From assembly GCA_963824195.1 (NCBI GenBank), contig CAWGOJ010000008.1, forward strand, positions 248,001 to 312,000: a stretch of DNA of 64,000 nucleotides. The letters are read 5' to 3'. Below are positions 9,040 through 16,159 of this stretch, piece by piece. Under the pieces are notes generated by a model. That model was not told the origin of the DNA. It worked only from the letters and a program-made list of their open reading frames with translations, and did not search any database. Both the position numbers and the translations under genes were made by a program. How positions within the stretch are numbered: the first letter of the stretch is position 1; the number at the start of each line of letters is the position of its first letter. This DNA is from Bog-473 sp963824195 (GTDB lineage Bacteria > Actinomycetota > Acidimicrobiia > Acidimicrobiales > RAAP-2).

Positions 9040-9221
9040 ATGTCGCGACACGGCAGAGAACGGCGACGCGCGGGAAGGCGAAGGACGTGATCGGCCGGGT
9101 GACCGACGACAAGGACCTGGAGGCGGAGGGCAAGGGCCAGCAGGTAGTGGGAGACCTGAAGCAGGCCGGTGAGAAGGTGAAGGACGCCGTGCACAGCGTC
9201 GACCACAAGAGTCAGAAGTAG
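9040..9221 (+). CDS. CsbD-family stress protein, probably frameshifted near its start
   Basis: The segment GKAKDVIGRVTDDKDLEAEG and the following GKGQQVVGDLKQAGEKVKDAV are a clear CsbD domain, a small general-stress protein of unknown mechanism. The ATG at 9040 has an ideal GAGGAG eight bases upstream, but its frame reaches TGA at 9088. The CsbD frame is offset by one base and has only poorly placed starts at 8985 and 9006. One missing base between about 9058 and 9070 would restore a normal ~60-residue protein. It overlaps the convergent phosphotransferase by 10 bp. Confidence 0.65.
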
Positions 9222-10090
9222 CCCTCGGCGCGGCAACGCTCCACTTCGGAGAGCCAGAGCTCGACCTCGTCCGCCGCACCCCGGCGTATCGGCCAGTCCA
9301 AGAAGCGCACGAAGAGATGGCCGAGGTAGGCCGTGCGACGCACGGGGTGCAGCGGGTCGAGGGCGAGGCCGAAGAGACGGCTGCGTAGACCTGCATCACA
9401 CGGAGCGGCGCCGCTGGCCAGGGCGAGGGTCACAAGGTCGAACGCGGCATCGCCCACGGCACAGAAGTCGGTGTCGATCACGGAGGACACCGCTCCGCCG
9501 TCGACGAGGACGTTGCCCGGATGCAGGTCCCAGTGGACGACGTCGCCCCCTTCGAGCTCGGTCGGTGTGAGGGTCGCTCCGAACGCCTCGATCTCGCGCA
9601 CCAACGCGGCCGTCCGCTCGTCGTAGCGGCGGAGCGAGTCGTGACGGCAGTACCCGAGGCCGCCGTGCACGAGCGTCTCGGTCAGCCGCTCGGCCCACGG
9701 CCTGGAGCTGCGACCCTCGGCCAGGCCGAGGCGGGCCCCGTGGAGCGCGACGAGTTCGTCCACCATCGACGAGGTCAGGGTCGACACGGGATCGCCTGCC
9801 ATGAACTCCTGGAGGACGACGAGACACCCACCGGCATCCACCGTGCGCTGCCGCGGCACCGGCCAGCCGGCGCGGGTGCGCAGCAGATCGGCGAGGCCGA
9901 CCGCCTCACGCCGCAGCACCTGGGACTCGGGCCGGACCTCCCACTTGAGGACGAACCGCTCCGCGCTGGGCGCGCAGACCACCTCGTGCGCTCCGGTCTC
10001 ACCGCCGCTCAGCCGTCTGACCAGGACATACGGGTCACCTGTGGCCTCTCGCAACAACTCGAGGGCGCGGGGTGCGTCGATCGAATCCAC
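9212..10090 (-). CDS. APH-family phosphotransferase
   Basis: 292 residues with the aminoglycoside phosphotransferase/choline kinase fold: N-terminal glycine loop LSGGETGAHEV, lysine in FVLKWE, the catalytic loop HWDLHPGNVL near residue 186 (Asp base and Asn metal ligand) and the metal Asp in IDTDF. It phosphorylates a small hydroxyl substrate. Its stop is 4 bp from the start region of the acyl-CoA ligase operon partner, and both read the same way. That context suggests a metabolic rather than an antibiotic-resistance role (see findings). Confidence 0.85.
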   Translation of the reverse strand: MDSIDAPRALELLREATGDPYVLVRRLSGGETGAHEVVCAPSAERFVLKWEVRPESQVLRREAVGLADLLRTRAGWPVPRQRTVDAGGCLVVLQEFMAGDPVSTLTSSMVDELVALHGARLGLAEGRSSRPWAERLTETLVHGGLGYCRHDSLRRYDERTAALVREIEAFGATLTPTELEGGDVVHWDLHPGNVLVDGGAVSSVIDTDFCAVGDAAFDLVTLALASGAAPCDAGLRSRLFGLALDPLHPVRRTAYLGHLFVRFLDWPIRRGAADEVELWLSEVERCRAEGYF

Positions 10091-10094
10091 CAGG

Positions 10095-11705
10095 TCAGTT
10101 GATGGACCGCTCCCGGCCGGTCCAATAGGGCGCCCGGAGCTCGCGCTTGAGGATCTTGCCGGACGGGTTGCGCGGCAACGCGTCGACCTGGTCGACCGAG
10201 GTCGGGCACTTGTAGTGCGCCAGGTTCCGGCGGCAGTGATCGACGACGGCTGCCTCGTCGATCATGACGCCGGGCGCCGGCACGACGATCGCCTTCACCG
10301 TCTCGCCCCACTTCTGGTCGGGCACGCCGATGACGGCGGCGTCGACAACGTCGGGGTGGGAGAGCAGCACGTTCTCGACCTCGGCCGGATAGATGTTCTC
10401 GCCGCCGCTCACGATCATGTCTTTGATCCGGTCATGGAGGTAGAGGTACCCCTCGGCATCGAAGTACCCGGCGTCTCCGGTGCGCAACCATCCGCCCGAA
10501 TCGATCGTCCCCGCCGTCTCGTCCGGCTTCCCCCAGTAGCCGGCCATGTTGTAGGGGGAACGGGTCCACACCTCCCCGACCTCGCCGACGTCGGCGTCCT
10601 TCCCGCTATCTGGGTCGACGATCCGCAGCTCGACCGAGTCGTGCGGCTTGCCGGCGGAGCGCAACAGGCCGCGCCGCGGCCCGTCGGGGTCGTGGTCCTC
10701 GAAGGGCAGCGCGGTGATGGCACCGGTCGTCTCGGTCATCCCGTAGACCTGGCAGAAGCCGCAGCCGAAGGTTGCCATGCACTTCACGAGGACGTCCTCG
10801 GAGATGGGAGACGCCCCATAGAAGATCAGGCGCAGGCTGGAGAGATCCGTCGTGGTGAGCACGGGTGTCCCCAGCAGCAACATCAGGACGGCGGGGACCA
10901 CGAACATCTCGGTGATGCGCTCGAACGCGACCAGCTCCAGCAGGACGACCGGGTCGACGTCGCGCAGGATTATGGAACGTCCCCCCCGTGACATGGCGCA
11001 GAGCGCCCAGCCGGAGCCGCCGATGTGGAACAGCGGCATCGCCACCAGGCTGACCGTGTCGTCCGAGATGCTGAAGGTCTCGCCGGCCTCCGAGATCGCC
11101 GTCGACAGGTTGGCGTTGGTCAGCATCACGCCCTTGGGCAGCCCGGTGGTGCCCGAGGTGTAGAGCTGCATGCTCACCTCGTCGGGCGGCCCGACGTGGC
11201 CGGGGTCCTCCGCGGCGCACCCCTCGACCCAGGTGTCGAACGCGAGCGCACGCGGGTCGGCGCACTGCGCCGTGTCGGCATTCCCGATGATGACGATCCG
11301 GCGCACCGCGGGCAGTCCGCTCGGCATGTCGGCGAGCGCATGGAGGTAATCGGTGTGGATGGCCAGCACCGGGGCACCGGAGTCGTCGATGATGGCTCCC
11401 ATTTCCGGCGGAGCGAGCCGCCAGTTGACGGCCACGTTCACGGCGCCGATCAGCGACCCCCCGAAGAGGAAGTCGAAGTAGGCGATTCCGTTGCGGTCGA
11501 GAAAGGCGATGCGATCCCCCACGCCGAGCCCGTCGCGCGCGGCCGCCTGCGCGACCCGGCACGCGACGTCGAATTCCTCGCTCCACGTGCGTCGCTCATC
11601 CCCGAGCACGAGCATCTCGTGGTCGGGTTGCAGCCGCGACAGGTGCCTGATCAGCCCGGCCACCGTGTAGCGGTCCTGTTCGGTGACGGTGACGCTCCCT
11701 GGCAC
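10095..11705 (-). CDS. AMP-forming acyl-CoA synthetase (FadD-like)
   Basis: 536 residues of the ANL superfamily. The P-loop YTSGTTGLPKG lies near residue 186, the A5 motif is YGMTETTG, A7 is WLRTGDAGYFD, A8 is DRIKDMIVSGGENIYPAEVE, and the catalytic lysine is in NPSGKILKREL near the end. It activates a carboxylic acid, likely a fatty or aryl acid, to the acyl-CoA. It is the first gene of a two-gene unit with the downstream phosphotransferase. The length is normal for medium/long-chain ligases. No membrane segment. Confidence 0.93.
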   Translation of the reverse strand: MPGSVTVTEQDRYTVAGLIRHLSRLQPDHEMLVLGDERRTWSEEFDVACRVAQAAARDGLGVGDRIAFLDRNGIAYFDFLFGGSLIGAVNVAVNWRLAPPEMGAIIDDSGAPVLAIHTDYLHALADMPSGLPAVRRIVIIGNADTAQCADPRALAFDTWVEGCAAEDPGHVGPPDEVSMQLYTSGTTGLPKGVMLTNANLSTAISEAGETFSISDDTVSLVAMPLFHIGGSGWALCAMSRGGRSIILRDVDPVVLLELVAFERITEMFVVPAVLMLLLGTPVLTTTDLSSLRLIFYGASPISEDVLVKCMATFGCGFCQVYGMTETTGAITALPFEDHDPDGPRRGLLRSAGKPHDSVELRIVDPDSGKDADVGEVGEVWTRSPYNMAGYWGKPDETAGTIDSGGWLRTGDAGYFDAEGYLYLHDRIKDMIVSGGENIYPAEVENVLLSHPDVVDAAVIGVPDQKWGETVKAIVVPAPGVMIDEAAVVDHCRRNLAHYKCPTSVDQVDALPRNPSGKILKRELRAPYWTGRERSIN

Positions 11706-12126
11706 TTGTGACCTCCTCGCTGTGACGGTTTCGGACGGGACCCTACGCAGCGCCGGAGAGGCGGTGCATGGGTCTCGCTGGCCAGAAAATGCTCTTTCGC
11801 CGTGAGACGTTGCTACTGGTCAGGAGCCTTTTTGAGGAATTAAGAGCAAATTTATGTCGTTTATTTACCCAAATGCGGCCTTTTGACCTGGGACTTTGTG
11901 ATTTGTATCACACAATATCTCGACATAACTCCAGTTCAAGGCGGCGTTCTGGGGATGAACGGGGGTTTGGTTTGCCTTCCTGCTACATTTCTCAGCGCTA
12001 AATCAGTTCGGCCTTTCGGATGCATGCCGTGAGCAGACTTCCGGCTGCATGCAAGAAGCAGATGGCCGATCGGATCTGACGGATCAAGGTCTCGACGCGC
12101 CTGCCCGCAGGCGCCCCTGGAGGCCA
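11706..12126. other. Long intergenic region, AT-rich promoter segment
   Basis: No convincing gene. The stretch 11780-11930 is markedly richer in A+T than its surroundings and contains a CRP-type palindrome. A possible promoter is TTGACC (11883-11888), a 17-base spacer and TATCAC (11906-11911), reading rightward toward the Rpf-like genes. A 77-codon open frame at 11768-12001 has unremarkable composition and no ribosome-binding site, so I treat it as non-coding. The rest up to 12126 is unique sequence before the duplicated leader begins. Confidence 0.6.
11897..11912. promoter_or_regulatory. CRP/GlxR-type binding site
   Basis: TGTGATTTGTATCACA is a perfect match to the CRP consensus TGTGA-N6-TCACA. 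It lies about 400 bp upstream of the first Rpf-like start. In mycobacteria and corynebacteria rpf genes are known CRP/GlxR targets. The site overlaps the possible -10, which would make it a repressor site if that promoter is right. Confidence 0.65.
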
Positions 12127-12311
12127 CGAATCGAGGACGACACCCAGAACCAATCGAGGGCTGTACACAACCGGCCGCACACCCTGCGGCGACAAGCCAG
12201 AACGGACGACGCCTTCCCGCTCTCCGTTCGGGGCGCGAATGCAATGGCCGGAGCCCGCCTACACCGAGCAGAGCCAGGCGCGACCACTCGCGCCCGACGA
12301 AGGGAGGTGCC
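12127..12311 (+). ncRNA. Structured 5' leader of Rpf-like gene, copy A
   Basis: This leader is repeated almost exactly at 13045-13233. Visible structure includes a 6-bp hairpin GCCGCA/TGCGGC with CACCC loop (12174-12190), possibly closed by GGCT (in GGGCTG) pairing with AGCC, and a 7-bp hairpin GGCGCGA/TCGCGCC (12277-12294) immediately before the ribosome-binding site AAGGGAGG. CTTCCC at 12213-12218 can pair with GGGAGG and could mask that site. The pattern fits a cis-regulatory RNA such as a riboswitch; it does not show the conserved core of the c-di-AMP (ydaO) class as I know it. Confidence 0.5.
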
Positions 12312-13007
12312 GTGCGGATTCGCATTGCACTAGCGACGGCGGTTGCCGTCATTGCCATACCAGCAGCACTTTTCACGTTGTTCAGCAGTATCCCAGTCGC
12401 TTCGGCGCGGGTGACCCGCCATGAGGCCGTCAGCCAGCGCAGAGGGGTGAAGATCGACATGAAGCTGATGTCGTACGCCCAAGCCGAGAAGGTTGCGAAA
12501 CTGGTGGCCTATTCCAACGCCGTGGCCGCCCAACAGCGAGCCACGTACATCAAGGACGTCGCCTTCCTCACGTACCTCAAGGACGTGAACTTCATCAAGG
12601 CGGTCGCATTGCAGAAGGTGCAGGCAGCCCAGCTGGCCGCGGCACAGCAGGCACCAGCACCAGCTCCGGCACCAGCTCCGGCACCAGCTCCGGCACCAGC
12701 ACCGGCACCAGCTCCGGTGCCGGCACCGGCGCCAGCTCCGGCACCAGTTCCGGCCGCCGGATCATCGGATGCCACCAGCACGAATACGCCGGACTGGGCC
12801 TGCATCCGAGGGCACGAATCGGGCGGCAACTACGGCGTCGGCAACGGCGGCGCGTACCAGTTCGAATTCGGGACATGGCAGGCACTGACCGGGCTCCCCT
12901 CCCCCGCAGAGGACTACCCGCCGGCGGTGCAGGATGCCGCAGCCCTCAAGCTGTTCGCGGAACGTGGCTGGGAGCCCTGGACCACGCGCTACGTCTGCGG
13001 GCTGTGA
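12312..13007 (+). CDS. Secreted Rpf-like/transglycosylase protein with Pro-Ala linker
   Basis: 231 residues from a GTG start with AAGGGAGG just upstream. A signal peptide (RIRIALATAVAVIAIPAAL, cut near VASA) is followed by a helical region with MSYAQAEKVAKLVAYSNAV, then ~30 residues of alternating Pro-Ala. The C-terminal ~75-residue domain contains DWACIRGHESGGNYG and AYQFEFGTWQALTG, the resuscitation-promoting-factor/lysozyme-like fold; the Glu of HESGG is the expected catalytic acid. It would cleave peptidoglycan outside the cell. It is a paralogue of the next gene; the two share the leader and N-terminus but have different catalytic ends. Confidence 0.85.
   Translation: MRIRIALATAVAVIAIPAALFTLFSSIPVASARVTRHEAVSQRRGVKIDMKLMSYAQAEKVAKLVAYSNAVAAQQRATYIKDVAFLTYLKDVNFIKAVALQKVQAAQLAAAQQAPAPAPAPAPAPAPAPAPAPAPVPAPAPAPAPVPAAGSSDATSTNTPDWACIRGHESGGNYGVGNGGAYQFEFGTWQALTGLPSPAEDYPPAVQDAAALKLFAERGWEPWTTRYVCGL
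12651..12752 (+). repeat. Pro-Ala-encoding tandem repeat
   Basis: About eight imperfect copies of the 12-base unit GCACCAGCTCCG, coding an extended (PA)n linker between the N-terminal region and the Rpf-like domain. Such linkers span the cell wall. The near-identical units make length change by slippage likely. Confidence 0.85.
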
Positions 13008-13044
13008 GGACCGAGCCGTAATCGAGTCCCGGCGTGCCGAGACC

Positions 13045-13233
13045 CGAATTGAGGACGACACCGAACAACGAATCCAAAGGGCTGTACACAACCGGCCGCA
13101 CACCCTGCGGCGACCAGCCAGAACGCGCGACGCCTTCCTGCTCGCCGTTCGGGGCGCGAATGCACTGGCCGGAGCCCGCCTACACCGAGCAGAGCCAGGC
13201 GTGCGCCGAGCGCGCCCGACGAAGGGAGGTGCC
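13045..13233 (+). ncRNA. Structured 5' leader of Rpf-like gene, copy B
   Basis: Second copy of the leader at 12127. The first hairpin (13095-13111) is identical. The last hairpin (13198-13216) is GGCGTGC/GCGCGCC: compared with copy A the closing pair changed from A-T to C-G and another from C-G to U-G, so the stem is kept while sequence differs. The pyrimidine tract that could pair with the ribosome-binding site is CTTCCT here, still pairing through wobbles. Outside the stems most differences are small indels. Confidence 0.5.
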
Positions 13234-13746
13234 GTGCGGATCCGCATTGCACTCGCGACGGCGGTGGCCGTCATTGTTGTTGCCGTTCCAACTGTACTCA
13301 TGCCGCTGTTCAGCAGCGATCCCGCCTGGGCACAGGCGACCCGCCACCAGGCGGTCAGCTCGCATCAGAGTTCCGGCATGCACCATGCAGTGCGCATCAA
13401 CGACACGTTGATGTCCTACTCCCAGGCGCGCCAGGTCGCCAAGATGGTGACCTACTCCAACGCAGTCCAGGCGGCCCAGCAGACCACCACCTTTTTCAAG
13501 GACCTGGCCTTCTTCCAGGCGGTCGCTGCCCAGGAACACACCATCCCGGCCGCATGGTTGGCGACGGCCATCTGCGAGGAGGGGGGTCGCAACGACCCGT
13601 ACGCCGGGTATTTCGGGATCCTCGAGTGGCACCAATTCGACGGCTACCCGACCGCAGGCAGCGCGCCGCTGTCGGTGCAGCTGGCCTGGGAGGCGCGGTA
13701 CGTCGGAGGACCACCCGACGCACCGGGGCACTGCCACGGCTACTGA
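13234..13746 (+). CDS. Secreted lysozyme/Rpf-like protein, paralogue
   Basis: 170 residues from GTG at 13234 with GAAGGGAGG upstream. Signal peptide VRIRIALATAVAVIVVAVP, cleaved near PAWAQA, then LMSYSQARQVAKMVTYSNAV, closely matching the previous gene. The catalytic end differs: IPAAWLATAICEEGGRNDPY followed by YFGILEWHQFDGYP is a lysozyme-like/transglycosylase-like motif with the CEE glutamates as candidate catalytic residues. There is no Pro-Ala linker. Tandem duplication followed by domain divergence or swap is the simplest origin. Probably secreted and wall-active. Confidence 0.8.
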   Translation: MRIRIALATAVAVIVVAVPTVLMPLFSSDPAWAQATRHQAVSSHQSSGMHHAVRINDTLMSYSQARQVAKMVTYSNAVQAAQQTTTFFKDLAFFQAVAAQEHTIPAAWLATAICEEGGRNDPYAGYFGILEWHQFDGYPTAGSAPLSVQLAWEARYVGGPPDAPGHCHGY

Positions 13747-13799
13747 GGCGGCAGCATGAGTGGCCTGCCGTATGAGCAGACTCTGACGCCCACCCGCTG

Positions 13800-14174
13800 C
13801 TACCCCGCTTCGAAGATGGCGGTCACCTGCGCCATGTCGAAGTAGTCCCGCCATGCGGTGATCTTCCCGTCTGTGACGTGGAAAGCACCCATGACGGGCA
13901 GGGGGGCGGTCCTGCCCTTGATGGTGAATTTGTCCGTCCGCTCGGTCAGCACGGTCGATCCGTCACTGGCCAGGTGGTGAACCTCGAACTCCAGGGCGTC
14001 ACACATGCCGACGAACATGCCGATCACCGCCATCGTGGCCTCGATCCCCTCGGCCGGCTCCATCGGGATGTTGTGGTACACGACGTCGTCTGAGAAGAAG
14101 GCGCGCAGCACCTCGGGATCCCGCGTGCTCGCCGCGGCGCAGAATTCACGGACGACCTGTTCGGCACTGGGCAT
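13800..14174 (-). CDS. NTF2-like/limonene-epoxide-hydrolase-fold protein
   Basis: 124 residues with the SnoaL/NTF2-like cone: EQVVREFCAAASTRDPEVLRAFFSDDVVYHNIPMEP, GIEATMAVIGMF, and the end strand GKITAWRDYFDMAQ. Similar proteins are limonene-1,2-epoxide hydrolase and polyketide cyclases; the substrate is unknown. ATG at 14174 is preferred over the longer open frame because GAGGAG lies five bases upstream. The 60-odd bases after the previous stop hold nothing recognisable. Confidence 0.85.
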   Translation of the reverse strand: MPSAEQVVREFCAAASTRDPEVLRAFFSDDVVYHNIPMEPAEGIEATMAVIGMFVGMCDALEFEVHHLASDGSTVLTERTDKFTIKGRTAPLPVMGAFHVTDGKITAWRDYFDMAQVTAIFEAG

Positions 14175-14235
14175 GGCTCTCCTCTGCTGGCAACCGGGCA
14201 GCACACGCTAGCGAACCATCCGTCATGATGAAGGG

Positions 14236-14949
14236 GTGACACCTCCGACCAAACGGGTGGCCGTACTCGCCCCCATGCAGCCCGAGCTCAAGGCGATCAT
14301 CGCGTCGTTCGCCCTGAAGCCGGCCAAAGGGGACCCGGTGTTCTCGCATACGGGCAGCGCCGGCGGGTGGTCCGTGGCGTCGCTCGTGATCGGCATGGGA
14401 CCGGCCCTGGCCCGGGAGGCCACCCGCAAGGCACTGGCCGCGGGACCGTTCGACCACGTCATGGTGGTCGGGATTGCCGGGGGCCTCGACCCCGCCCTCC
14501 CCGTCGGCTCGCTTCTCGTCCCGAGCCGGGTGCAGCTCTATCCCGACGGCCCGGAGTACCGGGCCCACCCCATTGCGCCCCGGCAGGCCTCCGGCGGGCT
14601 CATGACGACAGACGGGTTGTTCGACGACGACGACATCTGGCGACCGATCCTCGAGCGGGGATTCGGCGCCGTCGACATGGAGGCGGCCGGGGTGGCCGAG
14701 GTCTGCGAGGAGGCCGGCGTGGCGTGGTCCGTCTACCGTGGCATCAGCGACCGCCCGGATGAGCACATCGTCGATCAGGCCGTCTTCTCCTTGAGCAAGC
14801 CGGACGGCTCGGCAGACCCGCTGGCGCTGGCCAAGTACCTCGCTCGAGACCCGCGGCGCGCCAAGGCGCTGGCCCACCTGAACCGCTGCATGCAGACGGC
14901 GGCCAAGGCGGCCGCCGATGCGGCCTTCGCCGACCTGTCCGGCAACTAG
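14236..14949 (+). CDS. Nucleoside phosphorylase-superfamily protein (MTA/SAH nucleosidase-like)
   Basis: 237 residues of the PNP_UDP_1 fold: VAVLAPMQPELKAI at the start, VVGIAGGLDPALPVGSLLVP in the middle, and VDMEAAGVAEVCEEAGV with YRGISDRPDE, where MEA and SD are the nucleoside-binding Glu and catalytic Asp seen in MTA/SAH nucleosidase. It probably cleaves an N-glycosidic bond of a purine nucleoside. GTG start. The stop overlaps the kdpD N-terminal gene by 4 bp in convergent orientation. Confidence 0.85.
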   Translation: MTPPTKRVAVLAPMQPELKAIIASFALKPAKGDPVFSHTGSAGGWSVASLVIGMGPALAREATRKALAAGPFDHVMVVGIAGGLDPALPVGSLLVPSRVQLYPDGPEYRAHPIAPRQASGGLMTTDGLFDDDDIWRPILERGFGAVDMEAAGVAEVCEEAGVAWSVYRGISDRPDEHIVDQAVFSLSKPDGSADPLALAKYLARDPRRAKALAHLNRCMQTAAKAAADAAFADLSGN

Positions 14950-16091
14950 CCGTCCTCGGGCTCGGCGAGCCGTTCGTTGGTCACGTCCCGACGGGCGATC
15001 ACGTGCAGGTCGATGTCGTTCTCGGACGCCATGCGGAGGATCTGCTGGATCACCGAGCCTCTGGTCATGGACTGCCAACGTGTGAGGCGAGAGGTCCCCA
15101 CCACGATCTGGGTGATCTGCTGGTCGACGGCGGCGGCGAAGATCGTCTTGGCCACGTCATCACCCTCGAGGGTCTGCCACCTGCCTCCCACCGCCTTCAC
15201 CAGCTCCTCCAGTTCCGCCGTGCTGGCCTGAGTCGCCTCCGCATCCCCGGAGATCACGTGCACGGCGATCAGGTCGGCCTTGACGCGGGACGCGATGCGA
15301 GCCGCCCGCCTGATCACCGATGCATTTCCCGGTGCGCCGGTCACGGCCACCATGATCCGCTCGGTCGTCTCCCAGAGCTCGCCGGCCGCGCCGTGCGAGC
15401 GGAGGTATTCGAGAAGCTCCTCCTCGGTCTCGTCCGCCACGAATCGCAACGAGAGCTCACGCAGCGCCACCAGGTTCTCCGTACGGAAGAAGCCTGACAG
15501 CGCGGACGGGACCTTGTTGTCGGGGTAGATGTTGCCGTGCAGCATCCTGCGACGGAGTTGGTCGGCCGAGGAGTCGATCAACTCGAGCTGATCGGCCCGA
15601 CGCACGACCCAATCGGGCACCCGCTCCCGCACGCCAACACCCGTGATCCGCTCGACGGCATCGGCGAGGGACTCGATGTGCTGAATGTTCACCGTACTGA
15701 TGACGGCGATGCCCGCGTCGAGGATCTCGAGCACGTCCTCCCAGCGTTTTCCGTGCCGGCCCGAGCCCGGCACGTTCGTGTGAGCCAGTTCGTCGATCAG
15801 GGCCACCTCGGGCCGGCGGGCGATGATGGCGTCAACATCCATCTCCTCCCAGCCCGAGTTTCGGTACTGGACCTGCTTGCGCGGGACCACCGGTAGATCG
15901 CGGATCTGTTCCATCGTGTAAGGCCGCTTGTGGGTCTCGACGAAGCCGACCACGACGTCCGCGCCGCGCTGGAAGCGGCGCCACCCCTCATCGAGCATCG
16001 CGCAGGTCTTGCCGACGCCGGCAGCCGCGCCGAGGTAGACGCGGAAGCGACCGGTCGGTCGCACCCCTTCGTCTTCGCCCTTTGAGCTCAT
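14946..16091 (-). CDS. kdpD: KdpD N-terminal sensor module plus USP domain, stand-alone
   Basis: 381 residues: KdpD sensor domain with Walker A GAAAGVGKT, LIDELAHTN (Walker B) and the conserved region with GRHGKRWEDVLEILDAGI, then from ~245 a universal-stress-protein domain starting RIMVAVTGAPGNAS. It has no membrane spans and no kinase domain. In most bacteria these are fused to the kinase; here the kinase half is the divergent gene starting at 16160. I chose ATG 16091, with AAGGTGGAG upstream. It should sense K+ or turgor by ATP/c-di-AMP binding (c-di-AMP binds the USP domain in staphylococcal KdpD) and act on the kinase in trans. Confidence 0.93.
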   Translation of the reverse strand: MSSKGEDEGVRPTGRFRVYLGAAAGVGKTCAMLDEGWRRFQRGADVVVGFVETHKRPYTMEQIRDLPVVPRKQVQYRNSGWEEMDVDAIIARRPEVALIDELAHTNVPGSGRHGKRWEDVLEILDAGIAVISTVNIQHIESLADAVERITGVGVRERVPDWVVRRADQLELIDSSADQLRRRMLHGNIYPDNKVPSALSGFFRTENLVALRELSLRFVADETEEELLEYLRSHGAAGELWETTERIMVAVTGAPGNASVIRRAARIASRVKADLIAVHVISGDAEATQASTAELEELVKAVGGRWQTLEGDDVAKTIFAAAVDQQITQIVVGTSRLTRWQSMTRGSVIQQILRMASENDIDLHVIARRDVTNERLAEPEDG

Positions 16092-16159
16092 CTCCACCTT
16101 TCGTCGGGCACCGTCACCGCGTCGGTACACTCGGAAGACGCTCCGAAGGACAGAAAGCT

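Noticed and set aside
9040..9090. Programmed frameshift in csbD
   Set aside because: No slippery heptamer with a downstream structure stands out, and CsbD proteins elsewhere need no shift; a missing base is simpler.
6038..9208. 1056-codon open frame on the minus strand across four genes
   Set aside because: Composition is Arg/Gly/His/Glu-rich like other antisense frames of GC-rich DNA, and it overlies the well-supported dipZ and membrane-protein genes. A shadow frame.
11768..12001. 77-codon frame in the AT-rich promoter region
   Set aside because: No ribosome-binding site, no recognisable domain, and it covers the CRP site and putative promoter.
12127..12311. c-di-AMP (ydaO-type) riboswitch call for the Rpf leaders
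   Set aside because: I looked for the conserved GGGGUGAAUC-like and CCGAACCCGUCAGCUAACC-like core and did not find either; kept as an unassigned structured leader.
12651..12752. CRISPR-like short regular repeats
   Set aside because: The units are contiguous 12-mers in frame coding Pro-Ala, with no spacers.
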